The position numbers and the translations under genes are program-made. A stretch of 64,000 nt of DNA. Source: Symbiodinium natans (lineage: Eukaryota; Sar; Dinophyceae; Suessiales; Symbiodiniaceae). The notes beneath the pieces are model-generated. The model searched no databases. It was not told the DNA's origin and worked only from the letters and a program-made list of their open reading frames with translations. The stretch lies in assembly GCA_905221605.1 (NCBI GenBank), contig CAJNDS010002268.1:381232-445231 (forward strand). The letters run 5' to 3'. Positions 44,401-54,905 of the stretch are shown here, one piece after another. Position 1 is the first letter of the stretch, and each line of letters begins with the position of its first letter.

Positions 44401-46439
44401 GCGGGATGTCAAGAAGTGCTCTCCGTTGCTTGCGGCTTACATAGTCTTACTGAGTCTTACTCGTATTGGGGCGCAAACACTCTCCAGACTTTCCAGGGCA
44501 TAGAGCAGCAGCCCCTGTGAAGCGCGAGCCGACAAAGCAACAAAAAAAACAAAACACCTTCTTTGACAACGTTTGACAACGTTGACACTCCTCGGGCGCT
44601 TGGAAGGCCAGCCTTGACAGGATGCGAAGACAATCGAAGACACTGAAGACACTTTGACACTTTGTGTGAGACACTCGCTTGCCAGCCTCCAAAAAAAATA
44701 AGACATCTCCAAAGAAAGCAAATAATTACTGCTGACTGTTCATCCTGCTTAATTGCCAAATATTGCACGATGCATCATTGAATCAGCGCTCTGAGAACTG
44801 CTGGGCGCCGTGCCCGACCTTTGCTGCAGCGTAGCGGTGCTTGGAACTCTGCGTGAAGGACCCTGGCAGCTGGCTCCACACAACGTATTATGAGCTACCG
44901 TGGCGCAATTTGGCCACATTTGCTCCCAGCGGCTTTGGAGGAGAAAACTTGTGAAATGACAGAGACAAACCCTGCGGCTGGTGCCTCCTCGTGCAGTGGC
45001 TCGTAGCTCACGAGCTGCGCGTTCCAAGAAATCCTGTGATCCAGAAATGCTCTCGGCAGGATCTACAAATTCAGCACCCAGCCTGCGCGCAGGAAACCTT
45101 CGTGACACAGACCTGCAATGATATGCACTTAGGGCCCACCTCCCTTCAAGTCATCTCTTGCCTGCAGGTGCGGGCTGTCTCGGCTCATGATGGCATAGAC
45201 CACCTCCAAGCTGGAGACAACAAGCGGGACACAAAGGCCTTAGACTCTTTATTAGACACAAAGCCCCGCAAAGGTCGGCCCATTTCGGCCGCCTTCCGGG
45301 CTTCCAGGAGCGTGCGTTGTCCTGACAACGTCATCGTTGCTTGCGGTGAAGAAATGTTCTCTTCAAGGCAGTCTTCCCCTTCTTACGTGGCCCTCACCAC
45401 GGCAAAGCCGAGCGGCCGTGTGCAATGACACTCTGATCCACCACCGGCTCTCTCCGGCGGCGCTCGGCCTTCGACTCAGCAAGAGAAAATTCTTGATAGG
45501 TTGCAACAACCTCTGTTGAAAATCCATAAACGGAACTTGTAAACGGATCATTAACATGATATCGTGGTGTTCTTCTGGTTCTCATTCTCACATGTCTCTC
45601 TCCTCAGCGAGACTGTGCAGGCGCTGCACGTGCATCGGGAATCGCCAGGGCCGGAGGAAGATCTGACAAGAAAGCGCATCCAAGAAGCATGCTGCATCTC
45701 TCAGCAGACGTACAGAATCCAGCACCTCATCAAAGGCTTCCTGCCAGCCAAGTCACTGTTTTTGCAAGTCTTGCCCGTTGACAAAATAGAATGCGCACAC
45801 TCACCAAGGCGCAAAACGCAACACAAAAACCGTCGGAAAAAACAAAGAAACAGCGGTGCTGAAGATGGACTGCAAGCTTGACGCTTTGGCTATGGAACGA
45901 TGATGAATCATCGGCCATGAGCCCTTGAGCCGATGTGCAATGGAGCTGACGTCAAGGCTTGGCCAAGCCAGAGCACAAGTAGACAAGGCAAAGAAAGCAA
46001 CCATGTTTCAAAGGTGGAAAATCGAGCAAATACGGCCTGCAGGCGCTCGACAGGCGCCAGGGCTGCAAACCGTCGAGCCATAGCCCTCCCCCTTTGAAGG
46101 CTCCTGGAGTTATTTTCCGCCCTTTCTTATGGTTGATAAACAACCGAACGGAAACAAACACCACACCGCCTTGTCATCCGGCAACATGCTATGCAGCATT
46201 TGCGCATGACACGTGCAAGACTTCGCAAACAGCACGAGAAGTGTGCTTATCTACCATGAACAAAGCTGGAAATGCCTCGGCGGATGTGCCAAACACATAC
46301 TCCAAGAATTGTGCGAAGTGAAGAATTTTGGGGTTGCTTGCATTTGGGGCGCTTGGGAATGGTTGCATTGGGGCACGTGGGTTTTTAAGCCTCAACGTAC
46401 CGTATTTTCACGGGTTTTGAAGGTTCTAACACTACGAGA

Positions 46440-46865
46440 AGCTTCAAAAACACACTAAAATTCGAGAAGCGCAATAGTTCCAAAAGCTCCAAAAGTTCCT
46501 CGAACAGTTCCAAAAGTTCTAAAGGTTCCAAAAGCTCTAGAAGTTCTAAAGGTTGCAGGTTCTGGTCCCAGATCTGCGAGAGCTTTGAACATTTAGAACT
46601 TTTGGAACTTCTGGAACTTTTTGAACTAGCTCCAAGAATTCCAAGAGTTCTCAAGGCTCCAAAAGTGCTAAAAGTTCTACATGCCATGAGTTCTAAAAGC
46701 CCTAGAAGCTTGCAAAGTTTTAAGAATTCGAGAGAAATTCGAAAAACAACTCCCAAAATTCCAAAATCGCAAAGATCCAGAAGTTTGGAAAATGCTGAAA
46801 GTTCTTAATATGCTACAAGTTCTACACGTTCCAGAAGTTCTAGAGGCTTGCAAAGCTCCCAAAGA
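46440..46865. repeat. degenerate TTCCAAAAGTTCTAGAAG repeat
   Basis: Short units such as TTCCAAAAGTTC and TTCTAAAGGTTCC are repeated imperfectly in both orientations, giving Ser/Leu-rich frames. Not coding as far as I can tell. Confidence 0.7.
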
Positions 46866-47054
46866 TTTAGCGATCTAAACAGCTCGAAAATCGAAGAACT
46901 CCAAAACATCACTCGTTCTCTGCAGCCCTTTGCCGAGGTCCGCCTCCTGGGCACTTCTTAACCCCGGATATCCGCACACTTTCAGGATTTATTTGGGTGT
47001 TAGGGGAGGGGGGCGAGAGGGACGGGGGACTACGGAACAAGGGGCCGAGGAAGC

Positions 47055-47222
47055 ATCCAACACGAAGGGAGACAAAGGGAGACAAGCAGAGACACCGGCC
47101 ACTCAAACCCGGCACAGGCGGCATCCAACACGAAGGGAAACAAAGGAGACAAGTGGAGGCACCGGCCACCGCCAAACAGGCATCCAACACCAAGGGAGAC
47201 AAAGGGAGACAAGTGGAGGTGA
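47055..47222. repeat. ~60-bp tandem repeat, three units
   Basis: Three copies of a unit starting GCATCCAACACGAAGGGA and continuing GACAAAGGGAGACAAG, separated by ACCGGCCAC-type spacers. Confidence 0.85.
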
Positions 47223-47905
47223 AAATGTTTTGAACTCTCAAAGACGCCTTCAGATGCAACTCAATCTCAAAGTGAAACATCTGAGTGCGTGAAATACTGC
47301 AAACCAAATCACATCATAAAATGGGGACTTTCGATACGGCAAAATGTTCAACACCCCGCCTCGATGCTGCATTGAGCTGGCGGAATGCTTGCTTCGTCTA
47401 CTTCACATTTGCCGATGCCCCACAGGAAACAACAACATACTTAGTTCAGGACTGCACTCCAAAAGTGTTGGCGTCTTCTAAGCTCTGCCTCAACGGTCTT
47501 TGGCTTAGCTACAACTACGCAGCACTGTACAGCTACGGCCTATGCAGAATCTCTTCCCACCGGCTGGTAAGGACAGAGATGTAGATGCTTGTATGGCCCA
47601 AGCGCAAGCACACAAGGTCTTTTCAAGATCTCGTCCAAGATTGCGATGGCCTAGTTACCATCAGGGCACGATTGCCCTCTGCGGGTTCAGGGTGCTCCAC
47701 ACCCATCACAGTCGATGTCTGGTTGTCACAACGAGATTGACACCAAATTGGTGTGAGAAAGCTGAAGAGAGATTGCTGGATTTCAAGTTCCACACGGACT
47801 GGCAAGTGAAGTTTCATGAGCATCACAAGCTATGTACATAAAGCTATATACATGCGACCACTGCGCAGCATCATGAACATTTCCAAGTGGAAAGAAAACA
47901 CTGAA

Positions 47906-48496
47906 TCACCCCCCACATACTTTGCATGGCTGATAGCCTCGCCTCATGGCTTCACGCTTGCTGTACCTGAGTATCCGCTTCGCACACTTCAGCTGCAGAC
48001 ACTCCCGCACACGGTGAAATGCATATCCACGGCTTGCAGTCACGAACACAAAGCGGCGTTCATCAGGATCTCGGATTGGCGGAAGGTCTGGCGTCCGAAG
48101 TGGTGCACTAGGCTGCCCGGTGCCTGGTACTGCAGACGAAGGTGCAGCCGTCGGATCTGGCTCATTTTCACTCGTGTCTCCATCTGTTGCTTGCTGTGGC
48201 AAGTTAAGGTTGGGGTCTGTCTTAGGGACCTCGGCGGGTTCGGGACTTTTCCTATCCCCAGGAACCGAAACCCCACTAACCTCTACGTGCACTCGCACAG
48301 TGGGTGCACTTGCTGCTTTTGCCTCAGCAGCCTCACGCAGATGTGTCGCTCTGTTCCGTCTGCAACAGAACCAGATACACATAGCAACGAAGATCACGAT
48401 CTGGGTAAGTGTCAGGCTCACTAGCGGCTGATTAACCATGAAGTCATGGATCAAGAAAATCGCATGTAGCACTTTTTCAAGAAAACTCCACAGCAT
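47906..48496 (-). CDS. retroelement-associated ORF: membrane segment plus C-terminal Cys/His motif
   Basis: 196-residue frame overlapping the 3' end of the copia RNase H ORF by 46 bp in another frame. Near the N-terminus is a likely membrane helix (LTLTQIVIFVAMCIWFCC, about residues 28-45), then basic RRNR, a long Ala/Pro-rich linker, and a C-terminal module FVFVTASRGYAFHRVRECLQ ... KREAMRRGYQPCKVC. The H-x4-C ... C-x2-C spacing resembles a small metal-binding domain found at the C-termini of various secreted or nuclease-like proteins. Function unknown. It could be a frameshifted continuation of the copia polyprotein or a separate accessory protein. Confidence 0.5.
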   Translation of the reverse strand: MLWSFLEKVLHAIFLIHDFMVNQPLVSLTLTQIVIFVAMCIWFCCRRNRATHLREAAEAKAASAPTVRVHVEVSGVSVPGDRKSPEPAEVPKTDPNLNLPQQATDGDTSENEPDPTAAPSSAVPGTGQPSAPLRTPDLPPIRDPDERRFVFVTASRGYAFHRVRECLQLKCAKRILRYSKREAMRRGYQPCKVCGG

Positions 48497-49233
48497 GCTC
48501 TCGTAGCCACCATCAGCCTAGGGTTCTGGCCCAAGGCGTCAGCACTGGTATTGGGCTCATCTGGGTTGACACCAGCGATGCTATCAAGCTGAAGGATTAA
48601 CGCAAGAACCTGAAGAACTTGTTGCACGTTCACTGATCCCTTCTTGACTACTCTGCAAATCTTCCGTCGCGATTCGTGATCAAGCAGCTCTGACTCACTG
48701 ACAACCTGAAACCCATTGTCCTTGCAGCGCACGTTCAGCCTTCCAAGCAGGAACTCAATCCTCTCAGGCTTAAGTGCTTTCGTCGGCAAGTCCGACACGT
48801 TGTCTCGCGTGCCTACGGGAATCACCTCAAGAAGTTTCTCCTGTGTCTTTTGCTGCAGCCACAGCAACTTCCCGTCTATGTGCCGTGTTCGTCCTACCCC
48901 TTGCCGATTGCCAAGGGATCTGGCGGCAGCATTGTCGCATAGGCACGACAACTTCACATCAAGGTCTGGGCACACGTGGCATATGCAGTTCTGCAACAGG
49001 ATGGCGGCGGCGCTGCCTGCAACAAGCGAGTTATACTCGGCTTCACACGACGACAGGCTTATAACCTTTTGTGTGTGAGAGCTTGAATACAGCAGTTGGC
49101 CATCCCATACCACGCAACAAGCGGACACGCTGCGGCGCGTGCGCTTGTCTCCACTCCAGTCGCTGTCTGAGAACATCTCGAGCACTGAGGTTTTGTGCTC
49201 AGACACACGGTTGCACACCAGCCCCTTTCCCAA
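48451..49233 (-). pseudogene. Ty1/copia-type retrotransposon, RNase H and 3' end of pol
   Basis: Typical copia RNase H signatures: FSDSDWSGDKRTRRSVSACC (first Asp region), SSCEAEYNSL (catalytic Glu), LCDNAAARSL, RTRHIDGKLLWLQ, and DLPTKALKPERIEFL at the end. RNase H removes the RNA strand during reverse transcription. The upstream RT, integrase and protease are absent: a G/C homopolymer region starts about 100 bp further up at 49.35 kb. This is a 5'-truncated copy. About 100 residues follow RNase H before the stop, overlapping the next ORF. Confidence 0.9.
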
Positions 49234-49361
49234 GGTGGGCTTTGAAAGCCCGAGGGTGAAGGATCAAAAAAAAATAAATAAGCATCAAAAAAAAAATAAC
49301 CCCAAGGGATCAAAAAAAAATAAATAAGCATCAAAAAAAAATTAACCCATTTTCCTCTTGG

Positions 49362-49562
49362 AATGCAGCGGGGGGGGGGGGGTTGGGGGGGGGTTGGGGG
49401 GGGGGGGGTTGGGGGGTGTTGGGGGGGGGGTTGGGGGGGGGGGGGGGAGGGTTGGGGAGGGGGGGTGGTTGGTGGGGGGGTTGGGGGGGGTTGGGGGGGG
49501 TTGGGGGGGGTTGGGGGGGGGGGGGGGGGGGGGGTGGTGGGGGGGGGTTGGGGGGGGGGGCG
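49362..49562. repeat. (GGGGGGTT)n-rich low-complexity tract
   Basis: Almost only G runs with TT or GTT interruptions. Poly-Gly and poly-Pro frames on the two strands are artefacts. Homopolymer lengths may be assembly-dependent. Confidence 0.95.
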
Positions 49563-49623
49563 CAGCCCCCTTTTCATTTGCAAACACAATGCTCGCATGA
49601 TGGGTAGTAGTGGGTGGTGATCT

Positions 49624-50185
49624 TTTCATAGGAAAACCTCTATTTCTTCATATTCCCACAAGAAAACCTCTATTAACTTCACGTTATCATAGGAAACCTC
49701 TATCATCTCTATGTTTCCATCGGAAAACCTCTATTTGCATGTATTTTAAGAAAAACTTAAACTTTTTAGTATCCCAATGGCTTCAACAAGATTCATAAAG
49801 CACGCTTTGCAGTGGCACAGCTTGATAAAAACGCGGCGGGGTTGGGGTTGGCGCAGCCCCCCCCCCTCCCCCCACACCCCCCCACTTGGCTTTGCAGCAC
49901 GCTTTGCACAGCTTAAAACAGCGGGGGAAATGGGGGGGGCTGGCAAACAATGTTCGCACGATGCGTAGAAGTGGTGGTAGTGGTTGGAAAACCTTCTAGT
50001 TTCTCGATCTTTCAATGGGAAAACCTCTATTTCTTCATACTCCCACAAGAAAACGTCTACTGTCTTCGCGTTTTCATGAGAAATCCTCTATTATCTCTAT
50101 GTTTCCATCGGAAAAACTCTACTTCTACATGTTTTAAGCAAAAAACTTCCATTTTCTTTGCATTCCAATGGCTTCAAAGAACAAT
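49624..50185. repeat. AAAACCTCTAT-rich direct repeat, two copies
   Basis: About 170 bp at 49,624-49,792 (GGAAAACCTCTATTTCTTCA ... CCAATGGCTTCAA) is repeated at 50,010-50,178. Within each copy CTCTAT recurs every 35-40 bp. Between the copies is GC-rich sequence with poly-C. Confidence 0.85.
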
Positions 50186-50454
50186 ATATAATACATACTA
50201 CATAATATATAAAATATACTATATAATCAATGCTACCCCCCCCCCCCCCAGCGACCTACCCTTTTTAGGCCTTTTTAGGCCTTTTTAACAAAAAATTACA
50301 AAGAAGGCCCAAAAGTCGCGTAGTTAATCACCGGGTAATGAAGGACAGTTACTGGGACACCCACCTCACAGACCCCGATAAGCTAGCATTGGAAGAATCT
50401 ACATTTTGAATCTGAAGCGGACAATGCTGTTTTTAGATGTTTAGATCAGTGTTT

Positions 50455-51250
50455 TTTCTATGCAAATTGTGTGTTTCAAGGGCAATTAATGTTTTGTTGA
50501 GCAACTGATTTATTTATACAATTGCGTTTGTACGAGGCAAAGTATTAATCAAATAGTGAAACATTTTTCTTGGTTCTATGCGAATTTAGCTGCTAGAGTA
50601 ATTATTAAGCAAAGAGCCCAATTTGACTCAAGTGAATACTATTTAAAGGGCATACTCAACCAAGATACGAAATAAACACCATTTTCAACCAAGAAATGGC
50701 AAAGTGTGCGTTTAAAGTGCAAATACTGTATTTATACAATTGTGTTTGTACTAGGCAAAGTATGCTCTCTGAAAAGTCCACTGAAATACCTTATGTTTAC
50801 ATATTCATGAATCGTGTTTCTTTTTGAAATAATCAATTTATGCGAATTTAGCTACTAGAGTAATTATTAAGCAAATAGCCCAATTTGACTCAAGTGAATA
50901 CCATTTAAAGGACCATACTCAACCAAAATACGAAAGAAGCACCATATTCAACCAAAATATGGCAAAGTGTGGTTTGAAGGGCAAATAGTGCTTTGTTGAG
51001 CAACTAATGCATTGAAACAGTTGTGTTTATACCAGGCAAAGTATTATTGAAGTACTATCTGCAAAGTCAAATGAAACACCTTATGTTTACATATTCATGA
51101 AACATTTTTTTTGAAGTATTCATTCTATGCGAATTTAACTACTAGAGGAATTCTTAAGCAAATAGCCCATTTTGACTCAAGTGAATACTATTTAAAGGAC
51201 CATACTCAACCAAATACGAAATAAACACTTGCGGAAATGGAAACGGTTCT
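50455..51250. repeat. AT-rich tandem repeat, ~260-290 bp unit, three copies
   Basis: Landmarks such as GCGAATTTAGCTGCTAGAG and GACTCAAGTGAATACTATTT recur at about 50,580, 50,841 and 51,130. No coding frame longer than the repeat. Confidence 0.85.
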
Positions 51251-51935
51251 ACCTACATAACAATGAGACAAAGATTGCTGAAGTATTCACGAAAGACCAC
51301 TTATATACTATGTCTGAAAAGCACAATTTGCATGAGCAAGCTTAAAGATGCACAATAATGGAAATAGAAGCGGTTCTCCTTACATAACGATGAAACAAAG
51401 ATGTCTGAAGTGTTCAATAAAGACCACATATATACTATGCTTGAAAAACGCAACTTGCACAATCAGGCTTAAAAATGCACAAGAATCCTAGAAAAGTACT
51501 TAGTGAAGGCCATACACAAGCAAATTCACAAATACATAAAAACATCCAAAAGCGCAAGCTTTTCAGGAGAATCTCTGGTAAAGTTTGGATTATAGGGTTT
51601 TGGGGTATTCCTGGACGAGTAGGAGTCACTTTTTAAGCAAACAATTCTAAGCAATAAATGCTTTTCTCAAGACAAGTATTGCAAATGCTGCTTCTAGATA
51701 ATTAATCGCATTTACCAGGCAAATATTATCCATGCGAATTGAGCTACCAGAGCACCAAGTAATGGCTGAATAAGGCCTACTACACTTGAGTACAACCAAA
51801 AGATGCACTAAACACTAGCGGCTCTACTTACATAATAACGAAACAAATAGTTCTGAAGCACTAGAAAGACCACTTGTATACTATTTCTGAAAAGCACAAT
51901 TAGCATAAGCACACTTAGAAATGCGTAGTTGTTGC
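51236..51935. repeat. ~125-bp AT-rich repeat, three copies
   Basis: The block with GGTTCTACCTACATAACAAT ... AAAGACCAC ... TATACTATG ... GAAAAGCACAATT occurs at 51,250, 51,372 and, after about 310 bp of other AT-rich sequence, 51,817. Confidence 0.8.
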
Positions 51936-51954
51936 CTCGTGACCGTGAAGGCGA

Positions 51955-52215
51955 ACCAAAAAGCCAAAATACCAAAACCAAAAAACCAAAAATACCAAAA
52001 CCAAAAAAACCAAAAAAACCAAAACCAAAAAAAAAACCAAAAATACCAAAAAAACCAATTTTCCGGGACTCTTGGAGAAGCCTCATAGGGATTTCCTGAG
52101 AGTCCCGGAAAATTGGTTTTTTTGGTATTTTTGGTTTTTTTTGGTTTTGGTTTTTTTGGTTTTTTTGGTTTTGGTTTTTTGGTTTTTTTGGTTTTGGTAT
52201 TTTTGGTTTTTCTAC
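51955..52215. repeat. long perfect-looking hairpin built of CCAAAAA units
   Basis: About 110-bp arms: (ACCAAAAA)n ending in CCAATTTTCCGGGACTCT, a loop of about 30 bp, then AGAGTCCCGGAAAATTGG and (TTTTTGGT)n. Phe/Val/Gly-rich frames on both strands come from it. Confidence 0.9.
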
Positions 52216-52394
52216 TGTCCCGTGTATGCGATTTTAGTTGTATTTTAGTCTACGCCCTAGGAAATACGCGATATTGCACACCGAGTTTGCTTGCAGTGCA
52301 GCTGGGTGACTTGAGACAAGGCGAAAAAGGGTAGGTCACGGGGGGGGGGGGGGGGGGTACCTAATAAATAATAAACTAATTAATAATAATTACT

Positions 52395-52675
52395 TTTATA
52401 TATTTGAAATATTGTATATTACGTATACAGTATATATTATATACTTTATACTATGCATTATATGCAGTATATAATATGCAATATACAATATATGATATGC
52501 AATATATGACATATAATATACAATATGCGATATATAAATATATATATATATATATTGATATTTATTTATTTATTCATATTTATATTTACTTATTTATATA
52601 CATACACATATCATATAATGTACGACCATATGAAAATATACATTAGATATAAATGATATATATATATATATATAG
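52395..52675. repeat. TA-rich microsatellite cluster
   Basis: TATATA, ATATAC, TATGCA and TTTATTTA tracts with Tyr/Ile-rich false frames. Confidence 0.9.
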
Positions 52676-52814
52676 AGGGCGGTGCGCTGTGGGGCCTGTG
52701 TTTTTTTTTGTGTTTTTGCAGGGCACAAGTGTTTATAAAGCAGGTGTGCATGCACATGACACTCTTTATCCCGGATACTCTATATTTACAAGCACGCGCG
52801 CATACACAGGATAA

Positions 52815-53610
52815 TAATTTAAAGCCTTTAACTTCCTTTAAAACCTTTAAGATTTAATTGGAGAGGCCCTCAATTAAATTTTAAAGGGGAGGGGCCCCCT
52901 TTAAAATCTTTAAAATCTCCATTTAAATTTAAAAGGTTTTAACGGTTTTAAAGCCTTTAAATTCCTTTAAAACCTGTAAAATTTGTTTGGGGAGGCCCCC
53001 AATTTAATTTTAAAGGCGACGGGCCCCCTTTAAAATCTTTAAAATTTAAATGGACCTCCATCTAAATTTTAAAGGTTTTAAAGGAATTTAAAGGCTTTCA
53101 AAACCTTTAAAACCTTGAAAATTTAAATGGAGGTCCAAATAAATTTTAAAGGTTTTAAAGATTTTAAAGGGGGCCCACCCTCTTTAAAATTTAATTGAGG
53201 GCCTCCCCAAGTAAATTTTATAAAGGAATTTAAAGGCTTTAAAACCTTTAAAACCATTTAAATTTAAATGGAGGTCCAATTAAATTCAAGGATTTTAAAG
53301 ATTTTGAAGGGGGGCCCGCCCCTTTAAAATTTAATTGAGGGCCTCCCCAAGTAAATTTTAGAGGTTTTAAAGGAATTTAAAGGCTTTAAAACCTTTACAA
53401 CCATGTAAATTTAAATGGAGGTCCAATTAAATTTTAAAGATTTTGAAGATTTTCATGATTTTAAAGATTTTAAAAGGGGCCCGCGCCCTTTAAAATTTTT
53501 TTAATTGGACTTCCATTTAAATTTTAAAGGCTTTAAAGGAATTTAAAGGCTTTAAAACCTTGAAACCTTTAAAATTTCAATGGAGTTCCAGTTACATTTT
53601 AAAGTTTTTA
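52815..53610. repeat. TTTAAA-rich palindromic array
   Basis: Repeated units such as GGTTTTAAAGGAATTTAAAG and CCTTTAAAATTTAATTG, with alternating complements (GGGGGCCC and GGGCCCCC junctions), recur every 100-150 bp. Reminiscent of the 38-40-kb satellite but with a different core. Confidence 0.85.
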
Positions 53611-53627
53611 TATCCAGGCACCTGGGC

Positions 53628-53629
53628 GA

Positions 53630-53661
<32 letters not shown>

Positions 53662-53725
53662 AGGGGGGGGGGGGGTGGGGGTCTGGGCGCCCTCACCCCC
53701 GGGAGGGGGGGGGGGGGGGAGGGGT

Positions 53726-53761
<36 letters not shown>

Positions 53762-53905
53762 GGGGGGGGGGGGGGAGGGGGAGGGGGGGGGTGGGAGGGG
53801 AGGGGAGACGGGGTGGGGGACGGGGGGGGCAGGACAGGGGGCCCCCCCCCCCCACCCCCCCCCGCCCCCCCCTCCCCCCCCCCCCCCCCCCCCCCCCCCC
53901 CACCC
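53628..53905. repeat. poly-G / poly-C low-complexity tract
   Basis: G-rich to about 53,840, then C-rich. Poly-Gly, poly-Pro and Arg-rich frames on both strands are artefacts. Confidence 0.95.
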
Positions 53906-53908
53906 CTA

Positions 53909-54275
53909 AAAAGAACCATAAGAAATCAAGTTAACCTTACCTAACCAGTAACGTGTGACAGTCAACCACGCCCATCTAACCTAGTATAGTTCAACTACTT
54001 AACTTCGCCCATCCACCTCAAACACGGAATATTCCACGAAGAGCCCCCCCCCCTCCCCCCCCACCCCCAAAGAATCAATGCTTATAAGCAAGCCAACTGC
54101 TTATAAGCAAACCCTTTCTCTACACAAAAAAACTCTATAAAAATGAACCATAAGAAATCAAGTTAACCTTACCTAACCAGTAACGTATGACAGTCAACCA
54201 CGCCCATCTAACCTTAGTATAGTTCAACTACTTAACTTCGCCCACCCAACCTCAAACAACGGAATCTTCAACGAA
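53909..54275. repeat. direct repeat, two ~135-bp copies
   Basis: AACCATAAGAAATCAAGTTA ... CCAGTAACGTGTGACAGTC ... ACGAAGAGC at 53,911-54,041 recurs at 54,144-54,275, about 95% identical. It could be remnants of LTR-like or subterminal repeats just outside the Ty3-like element; not proven. Confidence 0.8.
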
Positions 54276-54507
54276 GAGCGTTTCAAAAACGCAGGCCCCA
54301 CAGCGCACCCTTCTGTATATATATATATATATATACACATATAAATATGTATATATATATATAAATATAAGTGTATATATATATATACACATGATATAAT
54401 GTTTTGTGAGCAGGTCTAAGCACGCACGTTCCATGTGCAGAGCTGCCAGAACCAGTACTGTAGTTTTCCTTTGCATGTGTAGATTTGCAATTCGTATCAA
54501 TGCCAAT

Positions 54508-54520
54508 ATTTTGGCTCAAG
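54508..54520 (+). other. relict dinoflagellate spliced-leader 3' end
   Basis: ATTTTGGCTCAAG is identical to the last 13 nt of the conserved dinoflagellate spliced leader (DCCGTAGCC then ATTTTGGCTCAAG). It is preceded by GCC plus three extra bases. Trans-spliced mRNAs that are reverse transcribed and reinserted carry such relics. It lies 386 bp upstream of the Gag ATG in the same orientation, so this Ty3-like copy may derive from a trans-spliced transcript. A 13-nt match by chance is unlikely but possible. Confidence 0.5.
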
Positions 54521-54905
54521 TACCGAGCTTGTGCCTTTGAGCACGGTAGAGTCGTACAGTAGCTCCTAGGTTGCTGTGCGGTCAGACCGGACGCACTCAG
54601 GCGTAGCTGCACAAGTGCTTGGACTCACGAAGTCGTAAAACAGCGTGACCGGGCTGTGATTGCATTGGCTTAGTGCAAGTCCAGTGCTGGTCGACTTCAC
54701 AATTGGGGGCTGTTCTGGGAAACGTACAGCTCTTGTGCCTACGGCCCGAGTGGGCAAGCATTGCTTTGCTTGTCTGTCGCGGTCCGTGACCTGGACGCGT
54801 GGACTGTGTGCCACGCTTGCGGCCTGTTAACCAAGGCGCGGCGCTTCGCGTGCCACGCCTGCGGCCTGCTAACCAAGGCGCGGCTTTTCGCCTTGTGTTG
54901 CGGCA

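Larger units (their letters stand above)
40330..47900. other. mostly unique sequence, no recognisable gene
   Basis: Mixed-composition DNA with many short overlapping frames on both strands (for example 44,049-44,444 and 45,564-45,881, +), none with a domain I recognise. It contains a (CTT)n tract at 41,170-41,300, a CT-rich tract to 41,455, and two small tandem repeats at 46.4-47.2 kb. Part of its right side may be the 3' untranslated or LTR region of the copia element on the minus strand. The basic frame at 41,516-41,626 is too short to call. Confidence 0.5.

Noticed and set aside
49059-49629. Proline-rich minus-strand and glycine-rich plus-strand proteins
   Set aside because: G-homopolymer tract; the same segment gives long frames on both strands.
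53560-53944. Gly/Pro/Arg-rich proteins
   Set aside because: Homopolymeric G and C tracts; length likely affected by sequencing and assembly.
54490-54530. A functional spliced-leader RNA gene
   Set aside because: Only the last 13 nt match, the 5' part is disrupted, and no GT donor follows directly after CTCAAG (TACCG instead).
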